This document shows, in pieces, positions 1 to 9,819 of a stretch of 64,000 nt of DNA. The DNA is taken from positions 36,501,128 to 36,565,127 of the forward strand of contig NC_133776.1 of assembly GCF_003597395.2 (NCBI RefSeq), read 5' to 3'. Below the pieces are notes generated by a model. That model was given only the letters and a program-made list of their open reading frames with translations. It ran no database searches and was not told the DNA's origin. How positions within the stretch are numbered: position 1 is the first letter of the stretch; every line of letters starts with the position of its first letter. The translations under genes and the position numbers were made by a program. Source of the stretch: Chelonoidis abingdonii. Lineage: Eukaryota > Chordata > Testudines > Testudinidae.

Positions 1-430
1 TTTTGACAAACTTCTTTTTAAAAACCTCCAGTTATGGGGATCTCACAACCTCCCTTGAAAGCCTATTTCAGTGTTTATCTGCCCTTTATTGTTAGATAGG
101 TTATATATTTGGATAAACTAAGTTTTGCTTGCTGCAGATTAATCCCATTACTTCTTGTCCTCCCTTGGGTGGACACAGAGAACAATTGATGACCGCTATC
201 TTTAGAACAGCCCTTAACATATTTGAAGACTTATCTGGTCTCCCTTCAATGTTCTTTTCTTAGGACTCAACATACCTGCTTTTTTTAAACTTTTTCTCAT
301 AAGTCAGGTTGTCTAAACCTTTTATAATTTTTCTTGCTCTCCTATGGACTCTTTGCAACTTGTCCCATCTTTCCTAAAGTATGATGCCCAGAATTGGACA
401 CAATACTCCAGTTGAAGTCAAAGGAATTAC
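1..430 (-). mobile_element. CR1-family LINE, 3' end (window starts inside it)
   Basis: Read on the minus strand, bases about 425 to 1 follow the 3' end of a CR1 LINE. The order is the tract around 'gtccaattctgggc' (end of the reverse-transcriptase ORF), the arginine/lysine-rich tract that follows it in CR1 proteins, and then the usual C-terminal stretch that begins with an aggttgtgagatcc-like segment near the window edge. The copy is old: stops and indels are frequent and no open frame over 60 codons survives. CR1 elements normally encode an endonuclease/reverse transcriptase that moves by target-primed reverse transcription, and most copies are 5'-truncated as here. The element continues beyond base 1. 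The family call rests on recognition of this tract from memory and not on an alignment. Confidence 0.75.
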
Positions 431-1470
431 TGCAAATTTACAACAATATAATTTACACTCTGAGCTATATTACCTTAATTTTTGCTCATTGAGCTTTGTG
501 TGTTTAATTTTTCCACTATCCTAATTTAGGGCGTGATCCCACAGCATGCTTAGTGCCCTTAAGTCCCGTCAATATAAATAATTTGTTCATGAACCTGTCA
601 ACAACAGGGTCTACTCCAGTGTGAGGTACTTCTCTCCAAAAGGGAGAGTAGCCAACTTGATCTGATTACCTTTGTTTTTAAACATTGCTTATTATGGTAC
701 TGTAGTCTCTATATGCATCTGTTCAGAGCCATGTTACAGCGGACTCTCTGTGTGTGTATGTGTGTGTGTGTGTGTGTGCGTGCACATGCGTGCGTAATAT
801 ATATCTCAAATGGAGTCAGTTTTTGGCCTCAGGTATTCTCACTCTGGACCAAATTCTGCTCTGCACTACTCAAAGGTAACTCATCTGAAGTCATTGGATT
901 TACATAAGGGTAAGAATCCAGAGCATAATTCATCTCTCCTTACTTCTATTCAGCATGCACAGCAATGATTGCCATAAAAGCTGAAGTCTTTTTTTCCTCC
1001 TGTTTTCAAAATTACACAGTATTGGGCTCTCCAGCAAAGCTTGTTGTTTTCAGGGAGGTAATTGATAATCAGATTAAAAAAGCAGCTCTGAGCATATAAT
1101 GGATTCTTTGATCAAAAGCCATTCAAGGATCACTGCTGTAGACAACATAATTTACAATTTATTCTGGAAGTTTCAGTAAAAATTGTCAGGAGTAGGGTGG
1201 TGAAGATCATGTGAGGCTGAAATTTTGGGTACTTTATAAACTAAATATCCTGGAATAAAATGTAAATTGTTTTTTTCTTACAGTGGTGATCCTTGATTTG
1301 CCTTTGAAATAGAGTTCATTTAAATATTGTTTACCTAATACTACCTTATTTGAAAAAAACAATGAGGTGTATTAAACTAGGTTACAGAAGAAAGAGAGAG
1401 ACAGAGTAAGTGGAAGAGAGAGAGAAAGAGAGAACACTACACCGATAACTGTACTATAAGGATATAAATT
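431..1470. other. No gene recognised; simple repeats and a MITE-like remnant
   Basis: This stretch has no open frame that resembles a protein. It holds a TG dinucleotide run (749-794), a possible short palindromic amniote repeat around 845-935 (starts 'ccaaattctgctctgc', ends near 'gcataattcat'), and a GA-rich run at about 1385-1432. The 64-codon frame at 713-907 is largely a translation of the TG run and is not a gene. Confidence 0.6.
749..794. repeat. (TG)n microsatellite, interrupted
   Basis: About 20 TG units interrupted by TA, CG and CA variants. It is non-coding. Confidence 0.95.
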
Positions 1471-2043
1471 CGGGCTGTCAATTAATTGCAGTTAACTCAC
1501 GTGATTAACTCAAAAAAATCAATCATGATTAATCGCACTTATAACAATAGAATACCAATTTAAATTTATTAAATATTTTTGGATGTTTTTCTACATTTTC
1601 AATATTGATTTCAATTACAACAAGAATACAAAGTGCATGGTGCTCACTTTATATTATTTTTTATTACAAATATATGCACTGTGAAAATGATAAACCAAAG
1701 AAATAGTATTTTTCAATTCACCTCATACAAGTACTGTAGTGCAATCTCTTTATGGTGAAAGTTCAACTTACAAATGTAGATTCAAAACAAAACAATGTAA
1801 AGCTTTAGACCCTATAGGTCCACTCAGTCCTACTTCTCGTTCAGCCAATTGCTCAGACAAACACATTTGTTTACATTGATGGGAGATACTGCTGCCCACT
1901 TCTTATTTACAATGTCACCTGAAAGTGAGAACAGGCATTCACATGGCACTTTTGTAGCTGGCATTGCAAGGTATTTATATATCAGATATGCTAAACATTC
2001 GTCTGCCCCTTCCATGCTTCAGCCACCATTCCAGAGAACATGC
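1471..2043 (-). mobile_element. hAT transposon fragment, minus-strand part (C-terminus and 3' end)
   Basis: The minus-strand frame 2015-1830 encodes 61 residues ending in a typical hAT C-terminal dimerisation tract: KYLAMPATKVPCECLFSLSG followed by DIVNKK and a VNK-VCLSNWL end. In intact hAT transposases this segment (PAT-x-VPCER-LFS) closes the RNase-H-like catalytic domain. Downstream on the same strand come the AT-rich 3' untranslated part and then the terminal sequence near 1471-1500, which contains 'gggctgtcaattaattgcag' in plus orientation and matches the end of a hAT family I know from reptile genomes. Only the C-terminal end of the transposase is present, and the PCER arginine has become cysteine (PCEC). 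Sequence collinear with the same family continues past 2043 in the opposite orientation. Confidence 0.8.
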
Positions 2044-2740
2044 TTCCTTGCTGATGATACTTGTTAAAATAATAATGCATCAATTAAATTTGTGACTGTA
2101 CTCCTTGGAGGGAGAATTGTATGTCTCCTGCTCTGTTTTACCTGCATTCTGCCATATATTTCATGTTATAGAAGTCTTGGATGATGACCCAGCACATTTG
2201 TTTTAAGTACACTTTTACAGCAGATTTGATAAAATGCAAAGAAGGTACTGATGTGAGATTTCTAAAAAATAGCTATAGCACTTGACCTAAGGTTTGAGAA
2301 TCTGAAGTGCTATCCAAAATCTGAGAGGGACGAGGTGTGGAGCATGCTTTTAGAAGTCTTTTAAAAGAGCAACACTCTGATGCAGAAGCTACAGAACCCG
2401 AACCCCCAAAAAAGAAAATTAACCCTCTGCTGGTGGCATCTGACTCAGATCATGAAAATGAACACATGTGGCAGTCCGCACTGCTTTGGATCGTTATCAA
2501 GCAGAACCCATCATCAGCATAGACACGTCTTCTGGAATGGTGGTTGAAGCATGAAGGGACATATGCATCTGGCACATAAATATCTTGCAACACCAGCAAC
2601 AACAGTGCCTGCTCTATGAACACCTGCTCTCACTTTCAGGTGACATTGTAAACAAGACGGGGGTGGCATTATCTCCTGCAAATTGTAACCAACCTTGTTT
2701 GTCTGAGTGATTGGCTGACCAAGTAGGACTGAGTGGGGGG
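2044..2740 (+). mobile_element. hAT transposon fragment, plus-strand part (inverted relative to 1471-2043)
   Basis: The plus strand carries a decayed internal part of the same hAT family. The frame 2337-2522 reads MEHAFRSLLKEQHSDAEATE, then a PPKKK-INPLLVASDSD tract typical of the acidic linker before the C-terminal domain. After frameshifts, bases about 2530-2735 encode the same C-terminal module seen inverted at 1826-2040 (LLSLSGDIVNK, then LSP and CLSEWL). Several stops and frameshifts make it a pseudogene. It ends at a G run (2737-2749), where Penelope sequence begins. The shared C-terminal module means this is not a simple inversion: about 200 bp is present twice, in opposite orientation. 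Confidence 0.75.
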
Positions 2741-2749
2741 GGGGGGGCC
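2737..2749. repeat. Poly-G run
   Basis: This is a run of G at the join between the hAT remnant and the Penelope-like element. Its length may be uncertain in the assembly. Confidence 0.9.
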
Positions 2750-3209
2750 TGCTTCCCAGCCTGAAGCAAATATTCACCAGCAACTACACACCACACAACA
2801 AAAACACTAACCTAGGAACCTATCCCTGCAACAAACACTAACCTAGGAACCTATCCCTGCAACAAACCCCATTGCCAGTTCTGTCCACATGTCTATTCAA
2901 GGGACACCATCATAGGACCTAAACACATCAGCCACACCATCAGGGGTTCATTCACCTGCATATCTACCAATGCAAGATATGCCATCATGTGCCAGCAATG
3001 CCCCTCTGCCATGTACATTAGCCAAAACAGACAATCTCTATGCAAAAGAATAAATGGACACAAATCAGACGTCAAGAATTATAACATTCAAAAATCCACT
3101 GGGGAACACTTCAACCTCCCTGGACACTCAATAACCGATTTAAAAGTGGCAATTCTTCAACAAAAAAACTTCAAAAACAGACTCCAGTGTGAAGATACAG
3201 AACTGGAAT
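2750..3209 (+). mobile_element. Penelope-like element A, left part: GIY-YIG endonuclease end
   Basis: The plus-strand frame from about 2861 to 3217 is open without a break. It encodes a C-x2-C pair (CQFC), then RYAIMCQQCPSAMYIS, then a tail with RINGHKSD and HFNLPGHS. This matches the C-terminal GIY-YIG endonuclease module of Penelope-like retroelements, here with RYAI in place of GIY and YIS in place of YIG. In the family this nuclease nicks the target and pairs with a Penelope-type reverse transcriptase. The reverse transcriptase is missing, so this copy is 5'-truncated. The last codons are cut by the insertion at 3210/3211, and the element resumes at 7236. A perfect 31-bp tandem duplication lies at 2802-2863. 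Confidence 0.85.
2802..2863. repeat. 31-bp tandem duplication, two copies
   Basis: Bases 2802-2832 and 2833-2863 are identical. The unit begins 'aaacactaacc' and ends 'ccctgcaac'. The related Penelope copy at 40.4 kb has the unit once, so the duplication is local. Confidence 0.9.
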
Positions 3210-4050
3210 TACAGTAACTCCTCACTTAAAGTCATCCCAGTTAACGTTGTTTTGTTGTTACGTTGCTGATCAATTAGGGAACATGCTCATTTAAAGTTGT
3301 GTAATGCTCCCTTCTAAAGTCATTTGGCAGCCACCTGCTTTGTCTACTGATTGCAGGAAGAGCAGCCCCTGCAGCTAGCTGGTGGGGGCTTGGAATCAGA
3401 GTGGACCGGCAGCCCCCCTATCAGCTCCCCACTCCCCTAACTTCCCTGTGCAGCAGCTGCCCAGCAGACTATCAGTTGCAGCTGTTCCTCCCTGCACTGC
3501 CATGTGCTAATCCTGCCCTGTGCCTTGGAGCTGCTCCCCGAGACTCCTGCTTGCTGTGCAGAGAAGGGGGAGAGGAGGCGGGGGGGAAGGGAAGAAGAGG
3601 GGGCTAATGTCAGGGTGTGCCCCTCCCCCCTGCTCCTGCACCCCACTTACCCCATCTTTCATAGAGCAGGGGGGACACACCAGGGCTTAGGACGGAGGGA
3701 GCTTGTAGCAGCTGCAGTCTCAGCAAGATGATCTAATTAACAAGGCAGTGGGCTTAAAGGGGAAATGTGCATATCTCCCTCCATTCCTGCTGCCTTATAG
3801 AGTGAGAGAGTTAACGCTTGAGGGCTCAGCCAATAGCAAGTTCAGCATTTAGCAGTAAGGGAAATATCCCAGCCTCTGACTCCTCCACTTCAACCAAGCT
3901 TCACAAGCTTCACAGTCATCATCACTGTGTACCAGTATTAAATTGTTTGTTTAAAACTTATAGTATGTGTGTGTATTTTATATATATATAAAAAAAGAAT
4001 TCCCCTCTCACCCCTATGGGTGGTATGTGTCTTCCTCAACCTCGGGTCCT

Positions 4051-6780
4051 CTACCAGAGGCCTGGGAGTTTGAGGGTTCTGCGCAGTATCTTAGCTGTTC
4101 CTAGCACGGCACTCTTCTGGACAGAGAGCTCTGATGTTGTTCCTGGGATCTGTTGGAGCCACTCACCCAGCTTAGGAGTCACAGCCCCGAGTGCTCCTAC
4201 CACCGCTGGGACCACTTTGGCCTTCACTTTCCACATCCTCTCTAGTTCCTCTTTCAGGCCCTGGTACTTCTCCAGCTTCTCATATTCCTTCTTCCTGATG
4301 TTGCTGTCACTTGGCACTGCTATATCTATCACCACCGCTGTCTTCTGGTCCTTGTCTATTACCACGATGTCTGGTTGATTGGCCAGTACCTGCCTGTCCG
4401 TCTGGATCTGGAAGTCCCACAGAATCTTAGCCCTGCTATTCTCCACAACCTTCTGTGGAATCTCCCATCTGGTCTTGGGAGGGTCTAGCCCATACGCTGT
4501 GCAGATGTTCCTGTACACAATGCCAGCCACTTGGTTGTGCCGTTCAGTGTATGCTGTTCCTGCCTGCATCTTACATCCTGCCACTATGTGTTGGACTGTC
4601 TCTGAGGCCTCTCTGCACAGTCTGCACCTTGGGTCCTCTCTAGTGTGGTAGACCCCTGCTTCAATGGATCTGGTGCTCAGTGCCTGTTCCTGTGCTGCTA
4701 TGATCAGTGCCTCAGTGCTGTCTTTTAGTCCAGCCCTTTCCAGCCACTGGTAGGATTTCCCAATGTCAGCCACCTCAGCTATCTGTCGATGGTACATCCC
4801 ATGCAGGGTCTTGTCTTGCCATGGCACTTCTTCTGCTTGGTCTTCCTCCCATGTCTGCTGCTGCCTCAGGCATTCTCTCAGCAGCTCATCTTTGGGGGCC
4901 ATCTTACTGATGTACTCCTGGATGTTCCGGGTTTCATCCAGGACAGTGGCTTTGACGCTCACCAAGCCCCGCCCGCCTTCTTTCCGGCTGGTATACAGTC
5001 TCTGGGTGTTGGACTTGGGGTGGAAACCTCCGTGCATTGTGAGGAGCTTCCGGGTTTTCACATCGGCAGCCTCCATGTCCTCCTTTGGCCAGCTCACTAT
5101 ACCGGCAGGGTATCTGATGACCGGCAGGGCGTATCCGTTGATGGCGTGGATCTTGTTCTTCCCACTGAGCTGGCTCTTCAGGACCTGTCTTATCCTTTGG
5201 TGATACTTGGATGTTGCTGTCTTCCTTGCCTCCTCATCGTGGTTTCCATGTGACTGTGGGACGCCAAGGTACTTGTAGCTGGTCTGTATGTCTGCTATGT
5301 GGCCCGCTGGTAGTTCCACCCCATCAGTCTTGACTACCTTCCCTCTCTTCACTACCATCCGGCCACACTTCTCCAGTCCGAATGACATCCCGATATCCTC
5401 ACTGTAGATCCGCGTCAGGTGGATTAGCGAGTCGATGTCTCGTTCATTCTTAGCATACAGCTTGATGTCATCCATGTAGAGGAGGTGGCTGATGGTAGTT
5501 CCACTCCTGAACCTGTACCCGTATCCAGTCCTTGTGATTATCTGGCTGAGGGGGTTTAAGCCTATGCAGAACAGCAGCGGGGACAGTGCATCACCTTGGT
5601 ATATGCCGCACTTGATGGCCACTTGTGCAAGCTGCCTTGAGTTGACTTCCAGTGTTGTCTTCCATAGTCCCATTGAGTTCTTGAGGAAGGTCCTTAGTGT
5701 CCTGTTGACTTTGTATAGCGCCAGACATTCACAGATCCACGTGTGCGGCATTGAGTCGTAGGCTTTCCTGTAGTCAATCCAGGCTGTGCTCAGATTGGTC
5801 TGTCTAGACCTTGAGTCTTGGGCGACTGCTCTATCTATGAGCAACTGGTGTTTTGAGCCTCTGGTGTTGTTCCCAATGCCCTTCTGAGCTGTGCTCATGT
5901 ACTGGCCCATGTGGTCCTGTAGCTTGGCAGCTATGATGCCTGATAAGACTTTCCATGTTGTGGGGAGGCAGGTTATTGGCCGGTAGTTGGCCGGTTCTGT
6001 CCCCTTGCAGGGGTCTTTCATGATCAGCACTGTCCTTCCTTGTGTTAGCCAGTTTGGGTGGGAGCCTGCTGCTAGCAGCTGTTTCATCTGTGCTGCTAGG
6101 CGTTCATGCACTGCTGTTAGTTTCTTTAGCCAGTAGGTGTGGATCATGTCTGGTCCAGGTGCTGTCCAGCTCTTCATGTTCTTGACCCGCTGCTGGATGT
6201 CTTCTACTGTGATGGTGACTGGTTTCTGTTCTGGGAGATTGCTGTGCTCTGTTCTCAGGTCCTGCAGCCACTTTGCACTGGTGTTATGAGTCTTCTCTTT
6301 CTCCCATATGTTCTTCCAGTACTGTTCAGTTTCTGCTGCTGGTGGCTCTGCTGTTATTGTGTTGTTGCACTGCAGTTGGGAGTACACCTTGGATGGTTCT
6401 TTGGAGAACAGGGCATTTACTTTTTTGGCCTCTGCTTCTCTAGTGTATCTCCTTAGCCTGGTAGCCAGTGCTGTGAGCCTTTGTTTAGCAGTCTCTAGGG
6501 CTTCAGATGGAGTCAGGCCCTTGTATTTTTTCAGTAGCCGAGTCTTATCCTTAATCTCTACACCCTTCTGTAGTTCCACCAGCTGACTAACTTCTCTCCG
6601 AGTCGCCTTGATCTTATCCTCCAACCTCATTTTCCAGGGTGGGTACATACTGTTGTTCTTCTTGATCGTGTAGCCAAGCATCTCCAGGATTACAGAGGCT
6701 GTAGCGTATACCAGTTCATTGGTTTGAGTTATGGTGGTAGTAGGGATTGTCATGAGGGCTCTATTGGCATCTTCTAACAT
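4051..6780 (-). CDS. R4/Dong-type LINE polyprotein: reverse transcriptase plus restriction-like endonuclease (909 codons open)
   Basis: The frame is open for 909 residues. Approximate positions: a lysine/arginine-rich helical N-terminus (50-120); reverse transcriptase from about 200 (SWTAPGPD, 204-211) through NYRPITCLPT (265-274), motif A WIDYRKAYDS (334-343, catalytic D336), motif B GIYQGDALSPLLFC (392-405), motif C YMDD (435-438), and YKYLGV (502-507). A zinc knuckle C719-x2-C722-x8-H731-x4-C736 follows. The end is a PD-D/E-x-K-like nuclease with PDIVVID (803-809) and VVIDIAVPSD (816-825). It would copy its RNA at a nicked genomic site in the nucleus. The first Met is probably not the natural start: the same frame continues upstream for nearly 100 codons to about 7073 (for example RPTSTLTEKQLVTQRFNIVK), broken only by one TGA at 6817-6819. 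The key catalytic residues are intact, so decay is slight. Activity is unlikely because of the 5' truncation and the stop. Confidence 0.88.
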   Translation of the reverse strand: MLEDANRALMTIPTTTITQTNELVYATASVILEMLGYTIKKNNSMYPPWKMRLEDKIKATRREVSQLVELQKGVEIKDKTRLLKKYKGLTPSEALETAKQRLTALATRLRRYTREAEAKKVNALFSKEPSKVYSQLQCNNTITAEPPAAETEQYWKNIWEKEKTHNTSAKWLQDLRTEHSNLPEQKPVTITVEDIQQRVKNMKSWTAPGPDMIHTYWLKKLTAVHERLAAQMKQLLAAGSHPNWLTQGRTVLIMKDPCKGTEPANYRPITCLPTTWKVLSGIIAAKLQDHMGQYMSTAQKGIGNNTRGSKHQLLIDRAVAQDSRSRQTNLSTAWIDYRKAYDSMPHTWICECLALYKVNRTLRTFLKNSMGLWKTTLEVNSRQLAQVAIKCGIYQGDALSPLLFCIGLNPLSQIITRTGYGYRFRSGTTISHLLYMDDIKLYAKNERDIDSLIHLTRIYSEDIGMSFGLEKCGRMVVKRGKVVKTDGVELPAGHIADIQTSYKYLGVPQSHGNHDEEARKTATSKYHQRIRQVLKSQLSGKNKIHAINGYALPVIRYPAGIVSWPKEDMEAADVKTRKLLTMHGGFHPKSNTQRLYTSRKEGGRGLVSVKATVLDETRNIQEYISKMAPKDELLRECLRQQQTWEEDQAEEVPWQDKTLHGMYHRQIAEVADIGKSYQWLERAGLKDSTEALIIAAQEQALSTRSIEAGVYHTREDPRCRLCREASETVQHIVAGCKMQAGTAYTERHNQVAGIVYRNICTAYGLDPPKTRWEIPQKVVENSRAKILWDFQIQTDRQVLANQPDIVVIDKDQKTAVVIDIAVPSDSNIRKKEYEKLEKYQGLKEELERMWKVKAKVVPAVVGALGAVTPKLGEWLQQIPGTTSELSVQKSAVLGTAKILRRTLKLPGLW

Positions 6781-7073
6781 ACTATCTGATGGTACTTCTC
6801 CACTGAGCCTTGGTAATCAGTCTCGAGGATTGACTGTAGCTAGTTTCTCCATGATCTTATGCCTCATATCAGCTGCTGTGCTCTGCAATGGAGGGGGTGG
6901 CAGTGAAGTTTCAGCTTCAGGTGTGGGCTGCACATCCACTTGTTCTTCCAGGTCTTGTTGAGACGGGGATGTAATGTGGAGTTGGTCTATCTCAAGCTGT
7001 GAAAGCAGCTTCCTCTTTACTATGTTGAAGCGTTGGGTAACTAGCTGTTTCTCAGTAAGTGTGGATGTAGGTC
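6781..7073 (-). pseudogene. N-terminal extension of the R4 LINE frame, cut off by an in-frame TGA
   Basis: This runs in frame with the 909-codon ORF. It encodes about 97 residues: RPTSTLTEKQLV, then NIVKRKLLSQLEIDQL, an acidic tract, a PPPP stretch, a RHKIMEKLATVNPRD tract, and then TGA at 6817-6819. After that stop, LPRLSGEVPSDS leads directly into the next Met. A single base change of an arginine CGA-type codon would explain the stop. There is no start codon before the TA run, which supports 5' truncation of the element. Confidence 0.75.
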
Positions 7074-7235
7074 TATATATATATAGTCTTTTGTCTGATG
7101 AAAAACATTTCCCTGAAACCTAAACCCCTCATTTACATTAATTCTTATGGGGAAATTGGATTCGCTTAACATCGTTTCGCTTAAAGTCACATTTTTCAAG
7201 AACATAACTACAACATTAAGTGAGGGGTTACTGTA

Positions 7236-7625
7236 ATTTGCAAACTGGACACCATCAAATTAGGCCCGAATAAAGACTGAGAGTGGATAGGTCACTACAA
7301 GAACTAAAAACTAATTTCTCCATGCTAATTTCCACTCCCAGTTACTCACACCTTCTTGTCAACTGTTTGAAATGGGCCATCCTGATTACCACTTTAAAAG
7401 TGATTTTTTCCTCCTGTTGATAAAAGCCCACTTTAATTGAATTGTCTCGTTAGAATTGGTATGGCAACTCCCATCTTTTCATGTACTATATGTATATATA
7501 TATATCCTCCTACTCTATTTTCTACTCTATGCAGCTGATGACGTGGGTTTTAGCCTACAAAAGTTTATGCCCAAATAAATTTGTTAGTCTCTAAAGTGCC
7601 GCAAGTACTCCGCAAGTTATGAGGG
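7236..7625 (+). mobile_element. Penelope-like element A, right part: 3' end
   Basis: This continues element A after the Tigger-like insertion. The sequence from 'tttgcaaactggacacc' to 'gccgcaagtactcc' follows a Penelope 3' tail that I know from reptile genomes, with a TATA-like 'tatatatatata' stretch near 7490. Near the end it has a CTGATGA box at about 7537, a short hairpin region, and 'aaataaatttgttagtctct' just before the terminus. The CTGATGA box resembles a hammerhead ribozyme core, but the partner stem and GAAA have decayed. The 3' edge near 7625 is approximate. Confidence 0.75.
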
Positions 7626-9819
7626 GAAAGGTATGAGATATTCATTGATGGCACTAATAGAATTTTTTTAATGTAACAGTAGAAATAGATGTTTTTAAAA
7701 GGGGGTTTAGGAGGGAGAAATGATTAAATTTAAATTAGTGTGATTTTTTAGATTATTTTGTCTGAGTTTTGGTGAGATCATGTTCTCAAGATGTGATAAA
7801 GTGTGATGTTTGTGTTGGGCTGCACTGTGATTTCATTTAAAATGTTTGCCCAGCAGAAATGTGCATGTCTGCAGAGGAGGTTTATGAAGGGTCTTTAAAG
7901 TCACAAAACTAAAAATGAATAGTAAAAAAGATATGTTGTAGAGATCTGAGTTTTATGTTCCTGCCAGGTGGGTTTGCCAGTCAAGACAGTTCATGGCTCT
8001 GTGCTAAACTGTGGTTTTTCTTATTAAATAAACTCTTCAGACAGATTTGAGGATTTCTCATTGTGTAGGGATACTTGATGAACTACTTACACTTTCTAAA
8101 ATATTATTTGTGCAGCTATAGATCTTAATTACCACCCGAGGGTGTGCAATACACAGAGAATTGTTATGGTAAATTTTTCTTTAATACACAAATATCTGAG
8201 AGACTGAATTATAAAATGGCTTAGATAAAAGATTTCAGCATAAATATCATGGTCCCCTGACATGGTCAAGGCCTTTTTGATGCAGCTGAGGGATGAAGGA
8301 TATATAAATCCGACCTAGTGCAGTAGAGAATCTGGGCCTATATCTTACCAGAGTGCATGAGGACTGGAAGAATTTAAAGAATAAGGTTTAAGCAGGTTTA
8401 TGCATTTCATACAGCAAAGTCTAACACATTTTCAACTTTCTTTTTATAGGAATTTTTCTACATAATGAGCATAGCCCAGATCTCTGTGAACCTCCTGTCT
8501 GCTGAGGAAATAAAGGGCCCTTTCCAATGGAGCCAATAGTTCAGAAGTTCTGCTCAATCAATATTTTTCACCCCTCTCAAAAACTTGATCCTGAAATTAC
8601 TATTGACTTCAATATGACCAACGCTGGGCCCATTTTTTATGCTGGTGAAAAGCTTAATTGGGTTTTTTACTGTACTTTTGGATTCCACTGCCTCTTCTGT
8701 GACTCCTGCCATGCTGTTGTGGGGTGATATTGGAATGGTCAGAGCATGATCTATAGCCAGTTCTCCTCCTTCCTGGTGGAGGACAAGGTAAGAATAACAA
8801 AGGCAGTGATATGCATATTGAGACAAAGTGTAAATGCCTATAAGTTAAGCTTAGTGATCTTAGTGACAAATCCTGCAGGCCAAACTTCCATTTATGTCAA
8901 TAGGACTTTGGACTGAGTAAGGACTGCAGAATCTGACCCCAGGTCAGAATTTTTTTATTACATATGTTTCACAGTTTCTTAGCTGATTAGCCACTCCATT
9001 TCTTTTCCTAGAGATGCCCATGCTCCTCCTTACTCTTCGCTGTACATTAGTTGTGATAACCATAGGATATTTCTTGACCCAGATAAATGTGTGCCTCTCT
9101 ACAGTATTTGCAATATTTCTTCTATTTAAGCATAAGAATTACTGCACATACAGTGGTAAAGTTAATTACCACAGGCTTTAAATGTTTGTTTGCTGTATTA
9201 TGGAAGTCTCCCATGTTCATATGTTGTAAGGCCCTTCTGCAGGGTACAGCAAGCTTCGAGCTTTGTCATATGATAGCTACTGATATACAGCAAAGGAGGA
9301 TGTAATTCACTTTTAGCTATGGAATGACTGATGGCACAACCTGTAATAAACCAGCTCCTCTGTTTCAAATTGGTCCCAGGATCGAAGGAGATAAGAAAGA
9401 TATTTAATTCTTTTTGCACAGAGAACTTTTTCAGATCAATTAATCCATTCCTCCTCTTTATTCATTTGTTTATTTATTTTAGCAGATGTTTGATCCTGTA
9501 GGCACCTCAGATTCATGATGCTATTTTAGTCACAGATCTGTATTTGCTTTTTCCAACTGAAAGTACAATATGGTAATTGTTTACAGACCCTCACAACTTT
9601 ATTTCTAGCCCTATTACCATCTAGGTTTCTTAAATAAAGTATAGAAAATTGTATTTTTAAAAGCTTAGCTATTATATTGTGTATGATTTTACATATAATA
9701 ATGCAAAATTGATAACATCATTTAATCAAATTGTGAGAATTGTAAATTGTATATATTATTTTTAGTAATAAGGCTGGGTTTTATAGCATTGTAAAGGTAC
9801 CCAATGTTTTGTAATCTGA
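7626..9819. other. No gene recognised
   Basis: Frames of 60-90 codons occur on both strands (for example 8527-8727 plus, 8554-8826 minus) but show no family resemblance, no splice-bounded organisation and no codon bias that I can see. Short remnants of a common amniote repeat with the 'gacttcaat' or 'gtcaatagg' core appear near 8600 and 8896 (the latter reads 'actgagtaaggactgcagaa'). Confidence 0.6.

Larger units (their letters stand above)
3991..7073 (-). mobile_element. R4/Dong-clade LINE, 5'-truncated, inserted in a (TA)n tract
   Basis: This is a non-LTR retrotransposon on the minus strand. Its 3' end lies just left of the ORF stop (3' untranslated region of about 60 bp), and its 5' end stops inside the reading frame near 7073. 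Both edges are TA runs of the host element (3981-3990 and about 7074-7085), so any target duplication is hidden in the microsatellite. The protein has a central reverse transcriptase, a CCHC knuckle and a C-terminal restriction-like endonuclease, the arrangement of R2/R4-type LINEs. Dong, a member of this clade, is known to use a microsatellite target, and the TA tract here fits that habit. Placing it in R4/Dong is recognition by motif and wording. Confidence 0.85.
3210..7235. mobile_element. Tigger-like (TA target) DNA transposon, non-autonomous, carrying a LINE
   Basis: The element proper is 3212-7233. It begins CAGTAACTCCTCACTTAA and ends with the imperfect inverse (reverse complement CAGTAACCCCTCACTTAA). 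A TA dinucleotide on both sides (3210-3211 and 7234-7235) is the duplicated target. CAGT-type ends with TA targets fit the pogo/Tigger branch of Tc1/mariner. Without the LINE inserted at 3991-7073 the element is about 0.9 kb and has no transposase, so it would have depended on enzyme supplied by another copy. Removing it joins the two parts of Penelope element A cleanly. The internal 3360-3720 tract is GC-rich and gives several spurious overlapping frames of 68-75 codons. Confidence 0.88.

Noticed and set aside
4016..6961. Plus-strand frames of 60-154 codons
   Set aside because: They are antisense shadows of the R4 LINE coding frame.
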